DNA from: Microbotryum silenes-acaulis | Taxonomy: Eukaryota; Basidiomycota; Microbotryomycetes; Microbotryales; Microbotryaceae | DNA length: 64,000 bases | NCBI GenBank assembly: GCA_003665825.1 | Contig: QPFY01000016.1 | Location: forward strand, 620,001-684,000 | Reading direction: 5' to 3' | Shown: in pieces, positions 13,333 through 24,432 of the stretch | How positions within the stretch are numbered: position 1 is the first letter of the stretch | How the letters are laid out: each line of letters begins with the position of its first letter | Notes under the pieces: generated by a model | Told to the model about the DNA's origin: nothing | Database searches by the model: none | What the model saw: the letters and a program-made list of their open reading frames with translations, nothing else | Translations under genes and position numbers: made by a program

Positions 13333-16300
13333 ATGGCTCTGTCGGAGATTGAGCCTTTGCTCGAGTTGGCAGGTAAGCTTCCCACGTTCACTTTCGACCT
13401 GGCTCCAGGGCATGTACTGACTTGGTCGATCTCCTGTGCGATGTTGCCCCACTCGTCTCCTCTCGTCGAATGCTCGTGCCACGCGTCGCACCCCAATCTT
13501 GGATTTGCGTGTCATAGACACTGACAAGCGGTTGCAAGGGTTTCACCAATTGCATCAGTGCTTGCAAGGGCAAAACAACGACAAAGAGGTGAGACAATAC
13601 TCTGAGAGGCGATCGAGCCCCAAGGAGGCACTGACCTGTCACTCGGCTCTCATCTCAGACATCCCATTCCATCTCAATCGATGACCTTGAACGGCTGATA
13701 CCATCTATTAAAGCGTCGCTCAAGCATGCCAACTCGTTCCTCTCGACCGCGGCACTGACATGTCTGCCCGACTATTTTGCTCGTTTCGACAACGTCGCCT
13801 CGGACCAGCATCCCTCCGCATCGACCTCGACCTCGACTCCGAGCGCTTCAATGACCAATCACCTGGCCCATGTACTCAAACAAGCCTTTTTCAATCTGCT
13901 GCCCTTCGACAAGCTCGCCGACTCCAAGGTCCAGGTGCGCGACCTGGCCAAGGCGGCAATCGTCAGCGCCGCTAGGACCTCTTTGAAGCTGGGTGTCAAT
14001 GCTGGCACAGGGCCGAGTAAGGACAAGGAGGGACCGTGGCAGCTGTGGGAGGCGAGGATACAAGAATTGGGGTTCCATTCCAAGAGCCCCAAAGCTCGTG
14101 AACAGGTGAGCACCTCTGCGTCGTCCACACAGACCGGGTTCGCAGACTTAGCCTCTCGTCCCCCGATCGCAGGCCCTACACGCGCTCGCTGCTCTGCGAG
14201 ACCCAGCACATCCTCCTCTGGCACCTCTGAGACCTTTCACAACCTTCCTCTTGCCTTTGTTGTCAGACTCGGATCCGACCGTCCGGACGTTGGCGCTGTC
14301 GACGACGATAAAAATCTTCGCCTCCGACTCAGTCACGCCCGCCGCTCGCGCTGACCTTAAGAAGGCCATGATCAAGTTGGACGTGGGGAAGAAGACGCAA
14401 GAGACCGTCTTGGCGGCTGTGCTGGGTGGAGCATCTGCCGCCGAGATGGAGAGGAGGTCGAGTGGGACAAATCTGGGCCAGGCTCGACCGTCGGGCCCCA
14501 GCGAGGGAGCCAAGAGCGAACGATCGGGATCGGCCCATTCCGTAGCGAGCAGATCGCCTTCGACTTCGGCCTCGACAATGCCTCCGGGGGCATTGCGAAG
14601 ACCAAGCGGAGGTCCTCCTACAGGCGCTTCTCCTGCTGCATCGCTACCGTCCGCGGCCTTCCCCTCTGATCCTTCCTCTGTACACGCCCCGCTGGCCGAA
14701 ATACAACCGGTCTACATGGCGAGTGATCGAGACGTCCTGCGCGAGTTAGAAGGGATGAAGGGTTGCTTCGAAGGGAAAGAGACCGAGTTCAATTGGATCG
14801 AGCGGGACAAGTCGGTCGCTCGGATCCGAGGGATGATCAAAGGCAACGCTCCGAGGGAATTCCTCGAGAGCTTGCTTGTCGGTCTCAAGGTTGTTTTGGA
14901 GGGGATCATGAAGACGGCTTCGTCGTTGAGGACGACTGTCGCGGTTTCGGCGCTTTCCTTGATCTCGGAACTCGCTTCGACGCTAAGACATTCGCTCGAC
15001 GTCTATTTTCTCGATCATCTCCTGTCGCACTGCCTGTCCATGGCCGGAGGGACGAAGAAGCTCGTCGCTTCAGCATCCCAAGCCTCGGTGACCTCACTTC
15101 TCACGCATCTGGCCTACCATCACAAGATGCTGCAACTCCTCTGGATCGCGATGAACGATAAGATCGTCTCGGCCCGCAACTTTACCGCCGCTCACGTCAT
15201 GACCTTCATCGAATTGCATGCGGTACGGTCGAAGCAAGCGATCGAACATACGAACGGACTGGACGAGCTGGAAAAGTGTGTCAAGAAGGGCTTGCAGGAT
15301 TCGAGTTTGGTCGTCAAGGAGACGATGCGTAAGGTGTTCTGGAAACTCAAGGAGATTTGGCCGCGACTAGGGGACAAGATCCTGGCTGGGCTTGACGGGA
15401 CAACAAGGAAGCAGTTGGAGAAGAGCGATCCTAGTAAGGTTACGACGGCGGGTGCGAGTGCAGGAGCGAGGTCGGTCAGTGGGCCGGCTTTGGGAAGGGC
15501 GGCGGGACGGCCCAGTATCAGGGATATGGTCAAGCAAGCCAAGTTGGCGAAGGAGGTGCTAGCGGACGGTGATCCCGTCGATGACCTCTTCGTTCCTTTA
15601 TCGTCGCTCGATACGACGAAGACTCAGTCGACGTCTGTACCAAGCACCCCTTCGGCGGCTCCCGCTGCTCCGCCACCCTCAACTCCACCTTTGGTCGCGA
15701 CAACGCCGTCTAGACCTCCGCCGGTCCACGCACCTTCCTCAACGGAGTCCAGACGGCAATCCCGGATCCCAGTCCACTCTCCTCTCGGTTCGCCTACCCA
15801 TCTCCCCGTCGATCAAGGCTCGCGATCGCCACCGAGTCGACGCAAGATGAGCAGCGTCGACGGTTCTGAAGCGACGAATAAAACCTACAACATCGACGAG
15901 GTCGTCAAGGCCAACGGTGGTGGTGATTCCGAATCGTCACCGGTGACGCCTGCGGCGGTCGGGAAGAAGGGGACGAATGGAAGTCTAGTCTTGCCTGTGC
16001 CGGAACCAATCGTCGACGACGCGTTGAGGGACCAGGCTTTTCAGGCCGAGCAGGCTGCCGAACGCTTGTTGGAGTTGGCGGATGAGGATGAACCGCAGAG
16101 CCAGGGAGAACGTGCGCCCCCCAAGGACGACAAGAAGACTCTTCATGTGCCTCGGCAAGTCGACGCGTTTGCTGATAGTCCGGATTTGAGGAATGGGGAT
16201 GGAGCGGTGGCGAGTGCGACGAATGGGCTCAGGAATTGGTGGATGAAGAAGGTCGATCGTGAGTCATGGGTGTCAGCGAGATCTATCTAGAACGTTGTCG

Positions 16301-17270
16301 ACTCACTTTTTTTTTCTACTTGACGCACAGAGCCAGCACCGCCCAAAGCAACTTCCACGCCGGCCGACACACCGCAAAAGATCCAGGAGATCGACTCGCT
16401 GATCTCGAGTTTCACATCTGACCAAGCATCGACGTCGGACCTGCTCAAACTCGTTCAGGTATCCAAGGAGCGTCCCATCGTCGAGACGGATTCGAGTGGT
16501 GACTCGCCCTTTTCTTCCCCGTCCCATCGACCGTCTCCTTCAACAACGTCGTCCAGCACGTTTTGGACGAATCGCTTCACCCTGATGTGGGAGGCCCTAA
16601 CATTCCAGCTTTCGCGACCTCCAACGTCCGAACAAGCTACAACAACAAAGGAGGTGCTGCTGGTCTTGTTCAAGTCACTTGTCGAACACCAACTCGTTTC
16701 CTTTGCCGGATCCGAACAAGACGTCTTTTCGACCTTGCTCCACGTACGATCGAGTGATCCGACGCGGTCAACGATCGGTGCGATCGAAGGAATCGCCTCT
16801 TGCTTCTGCACGACGAGCGAGCCTCTCTTCTCTCTCTCGTCCCTCAACCAGGCGATGGAACACTTCCTTTCCTCATCTTCGACGCCCAACACCGCACTGG
16901 ACAAATCCCTTGGCTTCTCCCTCGGGCTTCGATGCTTGGGAACGCTCTTCGAACGCCTTCCCCCAGAAGTCCTTGACGACGTTGTACCCGCGTCCCTGCC
17001 CTTAATCAAGAAGGCATTGGAGGATCCTTCGGGGGAAGTTAGGAGGTCGAGCATCAATGCCTTGACGAGCGTGTACAAGGTCTATCGCGATGAGAATCGG
17101 CTGTGGGACGTAATCGGGGACATGCCTCAGGATCGGAAGAATCTGTTGACGTACTGTGAGTGGCGCGTGCTCACTACAGGAACACCGGGTTTTCTGCTTC
17201 GAAGAGTGCCGAGACTGATGCTCCCCGAGGTTTATTGTGCGTAGACATTGCCAAACTCCCTCCGACTTGA
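13333..17270 (+). CDS. STU1: CLASP family microtubule-associated protein (Stu1)
   Basis: Exons are 13333-13372, 13518-13588, 13659-14105, 14173-16258, 16331-17155 and 17245-17270 (1,164 aa). CLASP/Stu1 proteins bind microtubules through TOG/HEAT domains and promote rescue and spindle stability. An N-terminal TOG-like region includes SIDDLERLIPSIKASLKHAN and FLLPLLSDSDPTVRTLALST. The CLASP_N domain follows with LDVYFLDHLLSHCLSMAGGT and ARNFTAAHVMTFIELHA. A long basic Ser/Pro/Thr-rich linker (microtubule-binding type) leads to a C-terminal HEAT repeat with DPSGEVRRSSINALTSVYKV. The ends are two tiny coding pieces: exon 1 has 40 nt and the last exon 26 nt, giving a terminus YIAKLPPT. All junctions are GT-AG with kept frame. 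The gene diverges from ARG8. Confidence 0.9.
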
Positions 17271-17589
17271 GATGTTCAGCCCACCCCTCGTCCTCTCGTA
17301 GCATTCAGTAGGATCCTTCCATGTAATCACTTGCTGTCGATCTGTCACCTTGCAAAGAACGCATCCACAATGCAATAATAACCATATCCGAAGAACACTG
17401 ATGAAGATAGTTCGCGGAGTTCTCCGCCGAGCGCCAAGGCTTGCTCGTCGCCCTCGTCACAACTTCATGACTGATCCAATGGCAAAAAAAGCGCCGGATA
17501 CATAGTTTTCAATGTCGTCCACTTGGTCACCCTTGACCGGATACATATAACCAGAATTGTGACTTCAATTCCGAGAAGAGACCGACGGA
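17271..17589. other. Convergent 3' spacer STU1 / POP
   Basis: This 319-bp spacer lies between the stop codons of STU1 (plus) and the prolyl oligopeptidase (minus). It is AT-richer than its surroundings and has no recognisable gene. It is taken to be two 3'-UTRs. Confidence 0.5.
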
Positions 17590-20246
17590 TTACTCCCTCC
17601 ACTTGAGGCCCATTGCCTGCGAGACGAATCCATACCGATCCACCGCTTCGGTGATCTTCTTGTCGGTCGATTTGCCCGCGCCGTGGCCCGATTTGGTATC
17701 GACTCGAAGCAGCAAAGGATTAGGATTGTTAGGGAGCGAGTGCTGAAGCTCAGCCGCGAGCTTGAAGGAATGCAAGGGGACGACACGGTCATCATGGTCC
17801 GCCGTGAGAAGCATTAGCGGCGGGTATGTCTTGGTCGCATCGACCGTGTGCAGAGGCGAGTACCTGTCAATTTGTCCAAGAAAGTGGCTTAGTCTTAGTA
17901 AGCAGACGCGCAGAGCATAGCCATTGCTCACTTGATCAGGTAGTCGAAATCCTCGGGTTCATCCGCGCATCCATAGTCGCTTGTCCAAGCCCGACCAATC
18001 GTGAAGCGGTGGAAGCGCAGCATGTCCAGCACGCCCACGTCGGCGACAGCGGCTCCGAACAGTTCCGGTGCTTGGTTGACACATGCCGCTACGAGCAGAC
18101 CACCATTCGATCCGCCAGAGATGGCGACCTTGTCCTTGGCGACGTAGTTCTCTGAAATGAGGTATTTGGCCGCGTACTGGAAATCGTCAAAGACGTTTTG
18201 CTTTTGTTCCTTTGTGCCCGCGATATGCCAGTCCTCGCCGTATTCTCCACCACCACGAATGTTGGCCACGGCTAAGACACCGCCATAGTGCGAGATCCAC
18301 GTGAGCAGGGAGGGAGAGAAGAAGGGGCCCAACGAGATGGAGAATCCGCCATAGCCGTCTATTGAAAACACCCGAGGTCAGCAAAACCGGGCTGATGCGG
18401 AGAGCTTGGCGGAGAACTCACAGAGAATGGCGGGAGCTGTGCCGTCCTGCTTGACATCAGCGGGGCGAGTCACAAACATCGGGATTTTGGTCCCGTCCTC
18501 GGATTTGTAGCACACTGGAGTACACGCAACGAGGTCAGCACTGGAATAAACTACAGTACATCGGTCTCTGGGGTTTACCTTGCTCTGAGATGAAGTCATC
18601 GGGGTTGATTCCCTTGACCGTAGCGGCACGGTAGACGCTTTGCTCCTCGCCCTCCTTGGCATCAAACTCATAGCGATACACTGTGCCAGGGCTGGTGAAC
18701 GACGTCATCGAGAACCAGAACTCGCGATCCTCTCTTCGACCGGCGATTTGGTCGATCGAGCCAATTAGTCCTTCGCCAATGCGTTTGACTTTGGTGCCGG
18801 CTTTGAGTTCGTGCAACCACAACTCGTCCTTGACGTCGATCGAATAGAGCAGCAATAGCTTGTCTTCGGCCACAATTTGGGCGTTCGAAAGGAGCGCATT
18901 TTGGCGGTGCGGGATCAGGTCCTTGAAGCCTTGTTCCGGCTTCTCCAGATCGTACGTCACGATCTTGTAGTTCGGGGAGTCGCCGGCGTTGGTGTAAAAA
19001 TAGAACAACGAGCCGTCGTTGCCAAGATCGGTCCAGTATGTGCCCCATTCGTTGATGACCTTGTTCCACTTCATACTGGACCCAATCTCGGATTCTTGCA
19101 GATCCGCAACCCAGAGCAGGTTGGATCGAGCTGTATCCTTGGAGGCACTGAGCACGACGTAGCGACCGTCATCGGTGTTGCCCGCGCTGAACATCCATTC
19201 GGGGTGCTCATCATCCTTGTGCACCAGCACATCATGTTCCTGAGTGGTGCCGACGCGGTGGTAGCATAGCATCGCGTTCAGGTCCTTGTCCGTCTCAGTC
19301 CCTGCTTTGTCGTCAGTGTCCTTGCCATGCTCTGATCGGGCGGGCAATCGCTGGTAGAAGAAGCCCTTGGAGTCATGGGTCCAACCGATCGAGGAGAACT
19401 TGAGGTAGCGCAGAATGTCGGTCTCCAGACGCCCTTGGTCGGTGCCGACGGGCTGGTTGGGAGAGTGGGGAGCCGAGGTCGGGCGAACGTAGCACGTCGT
19501 CCAATCGGATCCGGAACGGGACAAGGCGTAGGCCCAGTACTTGCCATCGTCCGAGAAGGAAGAGGTTGCCTTGGAGACGGAGCCATCTTCACTCAGTAGG
19601 GAAACCTACAAGATACGATGCGGCGAGTCAGCCTAGCAGCTTCTTTGAAACGGTTCCGAGCCGGCAGCAGCAGCAGTGCTCACATCGAAAAAGAGCTCGC
19701 CTCCGGGCTTGCCTTCCTCGATGGGCTTGCTGGCATCGGCCTTGGAGAAGCGGTACACGCTCGCTTGCGGTTGAAGGCCTTGATTATAGGAGAAATAGTA
19801 ATTTCCGTCGCCTTTGAGGGCGGGGCATGAAACTATCCGGGGTGAGTGGGGAAAGCCGATCGGCAGATCAAGGGGGACGTATTAGCTGACGAGCGCACCC
19901 ACGGACGACGATCGCATGCGCAACCCCGATAGGAGAAGGGGGGAGAGGAGCACGTACACTTTGGATAGTCCCAGTTGGTGGTCAGCGCCTTTTTGAACTT
20001 GTCGGCATCCTCAAAGTTGGCGAGGTACTGCGACGCGAACTCGCCCTGCGCCTTAACGAAGGCTTTCGTCTCGTCGGAATCGGGATCGTGCAACCAATGG
20101 TATGGATCGGCGACTTTGACTTCCCCACGGGTTTTGGACTTGAACGTCTCGGTAAAGTCCTCGTCGCGACGAACGGGCGGGAACTTGCCCGGAACCCATG
20201 CGGTGGCGTTGGAAGGCGGACTCGACGTGGCTGTTGACGTGGACAT
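17590..20246 (-). CDS. Prolyl oligopeptidase (serine peptidase S9A)
   Basis: Minus-strand exons are 20246-19958, 19832-19684, 19605-18579, 18514-18422, 18358-17932 and 17863-17590 (752 aa from the inner ATG). S9A enzymes cut short peptides after proline. A beta-propeller with [20 protein letters not shown] and [18 protein letters not shown] shields an alpha/beta hydrolase domain. The catalytic triad is visible: Ser in [15 protein letters not shown] (about residue 603), Asp in [17 protein letters not shown] (about 685) and His in [14 protein letters not shown] (about 723). The size is typical. All five introns have GT-AG borders. An in-frame ATG at 20393 would add 49 residues rich in Arg and Ser without acidic residues, so a second, organelle-targeted form is possible (see finding). 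Confidence 0.93.
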
Positions 20247-20934
20247 GGCGACCGCGTGTGGGGGTGGGAACGGCGAGGAGGAGCTGAAGACGCTGGGAAG
20301 AGGGAAGCAACCTCGCGGTACGAGACGAGTCGAAACAGAGGAAAAAACCAGGACCGGATAAGGCGATCTCAGAGACAGCCTTCTAAGGAACATGCACACT
20401 GTACGAGGTCAAGCCGTTCTCGATCGCTGAGGATGGGTAGAGGACGAGAGTGCCGACCTCGTGAACCCACCGAGCACCGCATGGCCGGTTGCCAAAGGCG
20501 ACCAACGAGCGCGCCGAGCGAGTTGATAGGCGAGTGCGGTGTAAGTTTAAGTTCAACAATTCCAGCTAATCTTGTTCAAAGACAGAACCCAACAAAAACG
20601 CTAGATCCGCTGGATCACCATATCATACATTATAGTATTATAGTGTGAACCACTCCTTCTTGCTGGAACTAACTCCTTTCGCTCGCAACGTCCCCCGAAG
20701 TTGCTCGTTCGAAGCTTCAAAAGTTTTAGTAGTTTCCCGGCGCCCGCCTCCCCTTGCTTATACGCTGCCCCACCGGTTTCTTCACGGGGCCGTGTCGTGG
20801 AGGAACTCACCCCCGAGCCCAAACCAAAGCCAATTATCATGCACTCACTATTCAGAGATCGATACAAACGTTGTCCGTATTACTTGGCCGACACGAGACG
20901 CTGGACCAGAGCGACCGTAATAGCTTTCAGGAAT

Positions 20935-21086
20935 CTGAAGCCGAGGCACGATACGCGTAAGCACGAGAGCCGAAGATGACAGTAAAGATAGTTGGAGAGT
21001 GGGCCATTGCACAGTAACTAACCTGAAGCCGAGGCACGATACGCGTAAGCACGAGAGCCGAAGATGATAGTAAAGATAGTTGGAGA
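20935..21086. repeat. Two-copy direct repeat, 64 bp, period 88
   Basis: The 64-bp sequence at 20935-20998 recurs at 21023-21086 with a single C/T difference at the 46th base. A 24-bp spacer separates the copies. It lies between the prolyl oligopeptidase promoter and the hairpin element at 21.3 kb. No coding frame is evident. Confidence 0.85.
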
Positions 21087-21281
21087 AAGATGAGAAGCGC
21101 TAAATGAGCGCGCGCCTGGCAGGATCGAGACGCGCGAGGCGACTAATATCAACAACTAGTAACTAATCATAATCGGGAATACGAGTGGGATGAAACAGCA
21201 ATATATTGACAATAGCGCCCGGCAGGATAACACAGACGCTCACAGCTGCTAATTAAATCTGGAATGCCTCGCTGAGACTAC

Positions 21282-21470
21282 TACATCAGCAAAATGGGCA
21301 CTCGGCGCGCACCGCTTAAAGGCGCTTAAGCCCCGCTTAAGGACGCTTAAGGACGCTTAACAAGACGTCCGCGGGGCTTAAGGACGTCTTGTTAAGCGTC
21401 CTTAAGCGTCCTTAAGCGGGGCTTAAGCGCCTTTAAGCGGTGCGCGCCGAGTGCCCATTTTGCTGATGTA
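21282..21470. mobile_element. Perfect 189-bp hairpin element (foldback MITE)
   Basis: Bases 21282-21370 and 21382-21470 are exact reverse complements over 89 bp, with an 11-bp loop at 21371-21381. The outermost dinucleotide on both sides is TA, consistent with a TA target duplication around a non-autonomous DNA element. Each arm contains repeats of GGACGCTTAA and several CTTAAG sites. No mismatch exists between the arms, so the element is recent or kept uniform by conversion. It encodes no protein. Confidence 0.8.
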
Positions 21471-22408
21471 GGGCGTCGGCGAAGTGCCATTAGGACCATG
21501 CCAGTGTCAGCAGCTGACACATATTATTGGTACCCCGAAAGGCTCGCAGATTATGCCAAAGAGAACTTTGTCTGCAACCGCCTTCCCGAGTTTGGCGCGA
21601 TGTGCCCAAGATGCCGGGGTTTTCGGTCAAAGATTGCTTCGCGTCGAGACGCTCGAGGAAAGGGAGCGGGGCCATCGTGACAGCTTGCTCACCACGAGCC
21701 TGTGCGGAAGGAGGTTCACTCATGTGGGCTATGTAAACTCCTCTCAAGCGACAGCGATTGAAGCGGCGTCGTCAGCATTGTCGCGGCGATGAAACGAAAT
21801 CGAAAAGTGTGTCTATGATTTCCAAGGGCCCGCTGAAGAAGCAGAGGGCCGGGGAGAGCTTCTACGATCTACATCTACTCAATAGACTGCACCATTGGTA
21901 CAAAAGGACGTAAAAGTCGCCACGGCTTTGCCGTTGTCTTGAAGACGCCCGAAGTCGGCTTTCAACTCTTGCCTCAATGTAGCTTCGAAATACGTGAGCT
22001 GACCACCGAGTCAGGAGACGACCTCGTCCAGAAAGATGTCAAAGCGTTGACCCATTGCGAGCTTTTGGCCGCTGAAGGCACCAGTGTACAGGCTGCGATG
22101 TGACCTCATTCAAAAACCGGGGTGTATAGCTAGAGCGAAAGACTAAAAAACATGGTAGATGCACGAAAGTCGAACTCTAAAGCGAAGCGGATTAATGTAA
22201 TAAATGCCTAAGAATCGCCACAAAATGGACCCCCAGTACAGGCCCTCTGACGGGGGTTCGGAGGAAGCGACAGGGGACAGGCAGAGGTCAAAGTGAATGA
22301 TGGTGGTACAAAATGAGCCAAGAAGAACGAAAGGGGCCCCAGAAGCAGGATGCTGATAGTGCAGGAAGAAGGTACAGAGCTTGGGTCCTAACCGCAGAAC
22401 GACACTCT
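21471..22408. other. Gene-free spacer
   Basis: This 0.94-kb stretch separates the hairpin element from the 3' end of the transporter gene. The open frames present (60-102 codons on both strands) overlap each other and resemble no known family. I see no RNA gene or repeat. Confidence 0.4.
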
Positions 22409-24432
22409 CTACTGTGCTTTGTAGTACCTGTTTTGAATGAGCACAGTGAGTAAGACATTAGTTGATTGCTTTCAGGTGTTCTGGTCCCTCGGAAGGATCA
22501 GAAAACGTACAGCATGCCAACGGTCGCGATTCTGCAGGACAGGCAACAGTAGTCGACAGCGTCAGTGTATGCACTCGAGGGCGGCAGCGTCGAGTTCCGA
22601 GGTGAAACTCACGTATAGCCAACGGCCTGTAGAGACGTCAGGTTGTCGCCGAGCAACAAGGCACTCCCTCCGACCATAATGACGTCTTTGACGACCTTGG
22701 ACAGACTGAGCACCATCGAACTGATGCCGATGAGGTAGATCGCACTGAGGTTGAGCGCCATCGTCAACGACGCATTGGAGAAGATGACCCAGAACCCGAG
22801 CTTAGGGATTGCAGCGAGTGCGGTGAACCCCTCGACGGGGAGGATGAGAGATACGTTGATGGCGAGACAGATGGGCGCGAAGAGATAGAGCGATTTCAAT
22901 GGCGACATGTCCTTGCCCGTGAGGAGGATCTGGATCAAGGTCACTCGAGTCGCTTCGATCGCAATCGCAGTCATCTAGTGGGGGATGGGGCACGTCAGAT
23001 CGAACACATTATCGTTGACAGTCGTTCCTAAGGAGAGTGAAACGAACCTGAATCATGAATCCTGTCATGTTGAACGATGTTTCACCATACGAAGCGATGC
23101 CGACACCGAACGAGATGACGATGACGATCAGGAGCAACTTGACAGAGAACGTTTTGGTCCCGAACGCGAAAGCAGCGAGCAAGATCGCGACGGGTGAGAC
23201 GGCTTTAAGCATATGGATGAAAGCGGTGGTGAGGTAGAGGTAGGCCCAGTTGGAGAGCACGAGCGAGAGAGAGAACATGACGGCGGGCGGGATGCTGTCG
23301 AGGTCGATGCGCCACACCGCGAGTGAGCATACCCACGTAGTAACCAAAGTTTTAAAATCGGACCGCTTGTTTTCAGCAACTCACATCAACCTTTTGTATT
23401 CACCCCACGGAACAAATACGGCCGAGTCTTTGGCGGTCTGCAGCTGACGCACATCGGGAGCCGACGTTGTCGCGTAGGTCGCAGATGTTTCCGATTTGCT
23501 GCCTGTCTCGAGCTCGTCCATGCTGACAGCGGTGTATTCCGGTGTTCGTACTCCGGCAATCAGGTTGGTGTACTTGTGCAACAATCTTGTCGCTGAATCG
23601 ATCGAGGGCACAGTCTATTGGTCAGCCAGAAATACGAAATCGAAGCCACGGCCAGGGTGAACTAACCGATGGTTTGGTAGAGCAGATGGATCGAGGTGAG
23701 GGTGATGGGATACTTGAACTGTTTTGAACCCATCATGATCTCGCGGCTTCCGAAAAGTTGTGGGTTTTACGGGGTCAACAAGCGGGGACATTTCCTGGGC
23801 GTTCGGCGTCAGCCGGGACCCGAAAATAGTGCCGAGCCGCAATGGTGGCCTCGGCCGACGTGGCTTAATAGGACAAGACGGAATAAGATCACGCGTCGCG
23901 ACCGCCAATTTGTTGACTTACTTGTACAGGATCACCTGGCAGCCCAAAGGGTCGACGCGTCGAGAGCATCAGTATTTGCAAAGACCGTGATACCACACCA
24001 CATTTCGCGTCGTGTCGCAGCACTCACTGCAGTCGAGAGACAGATCCAGCCCCCAACAATGAGCCATGCCGGAACCGACCTAGACGATGGACTCGGACGG
24101 TTTGCACTCGTACTCGCGCTAGGACTTGCCGCATGGGCGTTGATGTTGGCGTTCGGACTCGTGTTTCCGTTCCCATTCGCACTGGGGATATCGTAAAACT
24201 CCTTGTCACTTCCGAGCAGAGGCGAGTCGCCGTTGACGGATCTCATCCTGACGTGCCCGACGCCATGCTCCTGGTCCATCACGACCGAAGGCGGCGGTAC
24301 GGCCTGCGCCACGACCGGAAACTGCTGCAGCATCCCGGACGGCGACGACGACAGCGAAGGCGATACCGATCCAGACGAGATACTATCGCTACGACGGGAA
24401 CCCTGGGACGATGTGTTGGCCACGGTCGACAT
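22409..24432 (-). CDS. Triose-phosphate transporter family (DMT) membrane transporter
   Basis: Eight minus-strand exons: 24432-24028, 23935-23922, 23746-23667, 23592-23385, 23294-23048, 22974-22613, 22531-22511 and 22427-22409 (451 aa). A Ser/Asn-rich cytosolic N-terminus precedes about ten membrane spans. Family motifs include AWLIVGGWICLSTAVILYN, KYPITLTSIHLLYQT, FSLSLVLSNWAYLYLTTAFI, MLKAVSPVAILLAAF, ATRVTLIQILLTG and SLSKVVKDVIMVGGSALLLG. The protein ends in a short lysine-containing tail (YYKAQ). Relatives move nucleotide sugars or phosphorylated sugars across Golgi or ER membranes. The substrate here is unknown. Three coding exons are tiny (14, 21 and 19 nt), but each restores the expected family sequence, for example VILYN and VGMLYYK. 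An in-frame ATG at 24513 is an alternative start adding 27 residues. Confidence 0.85.
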
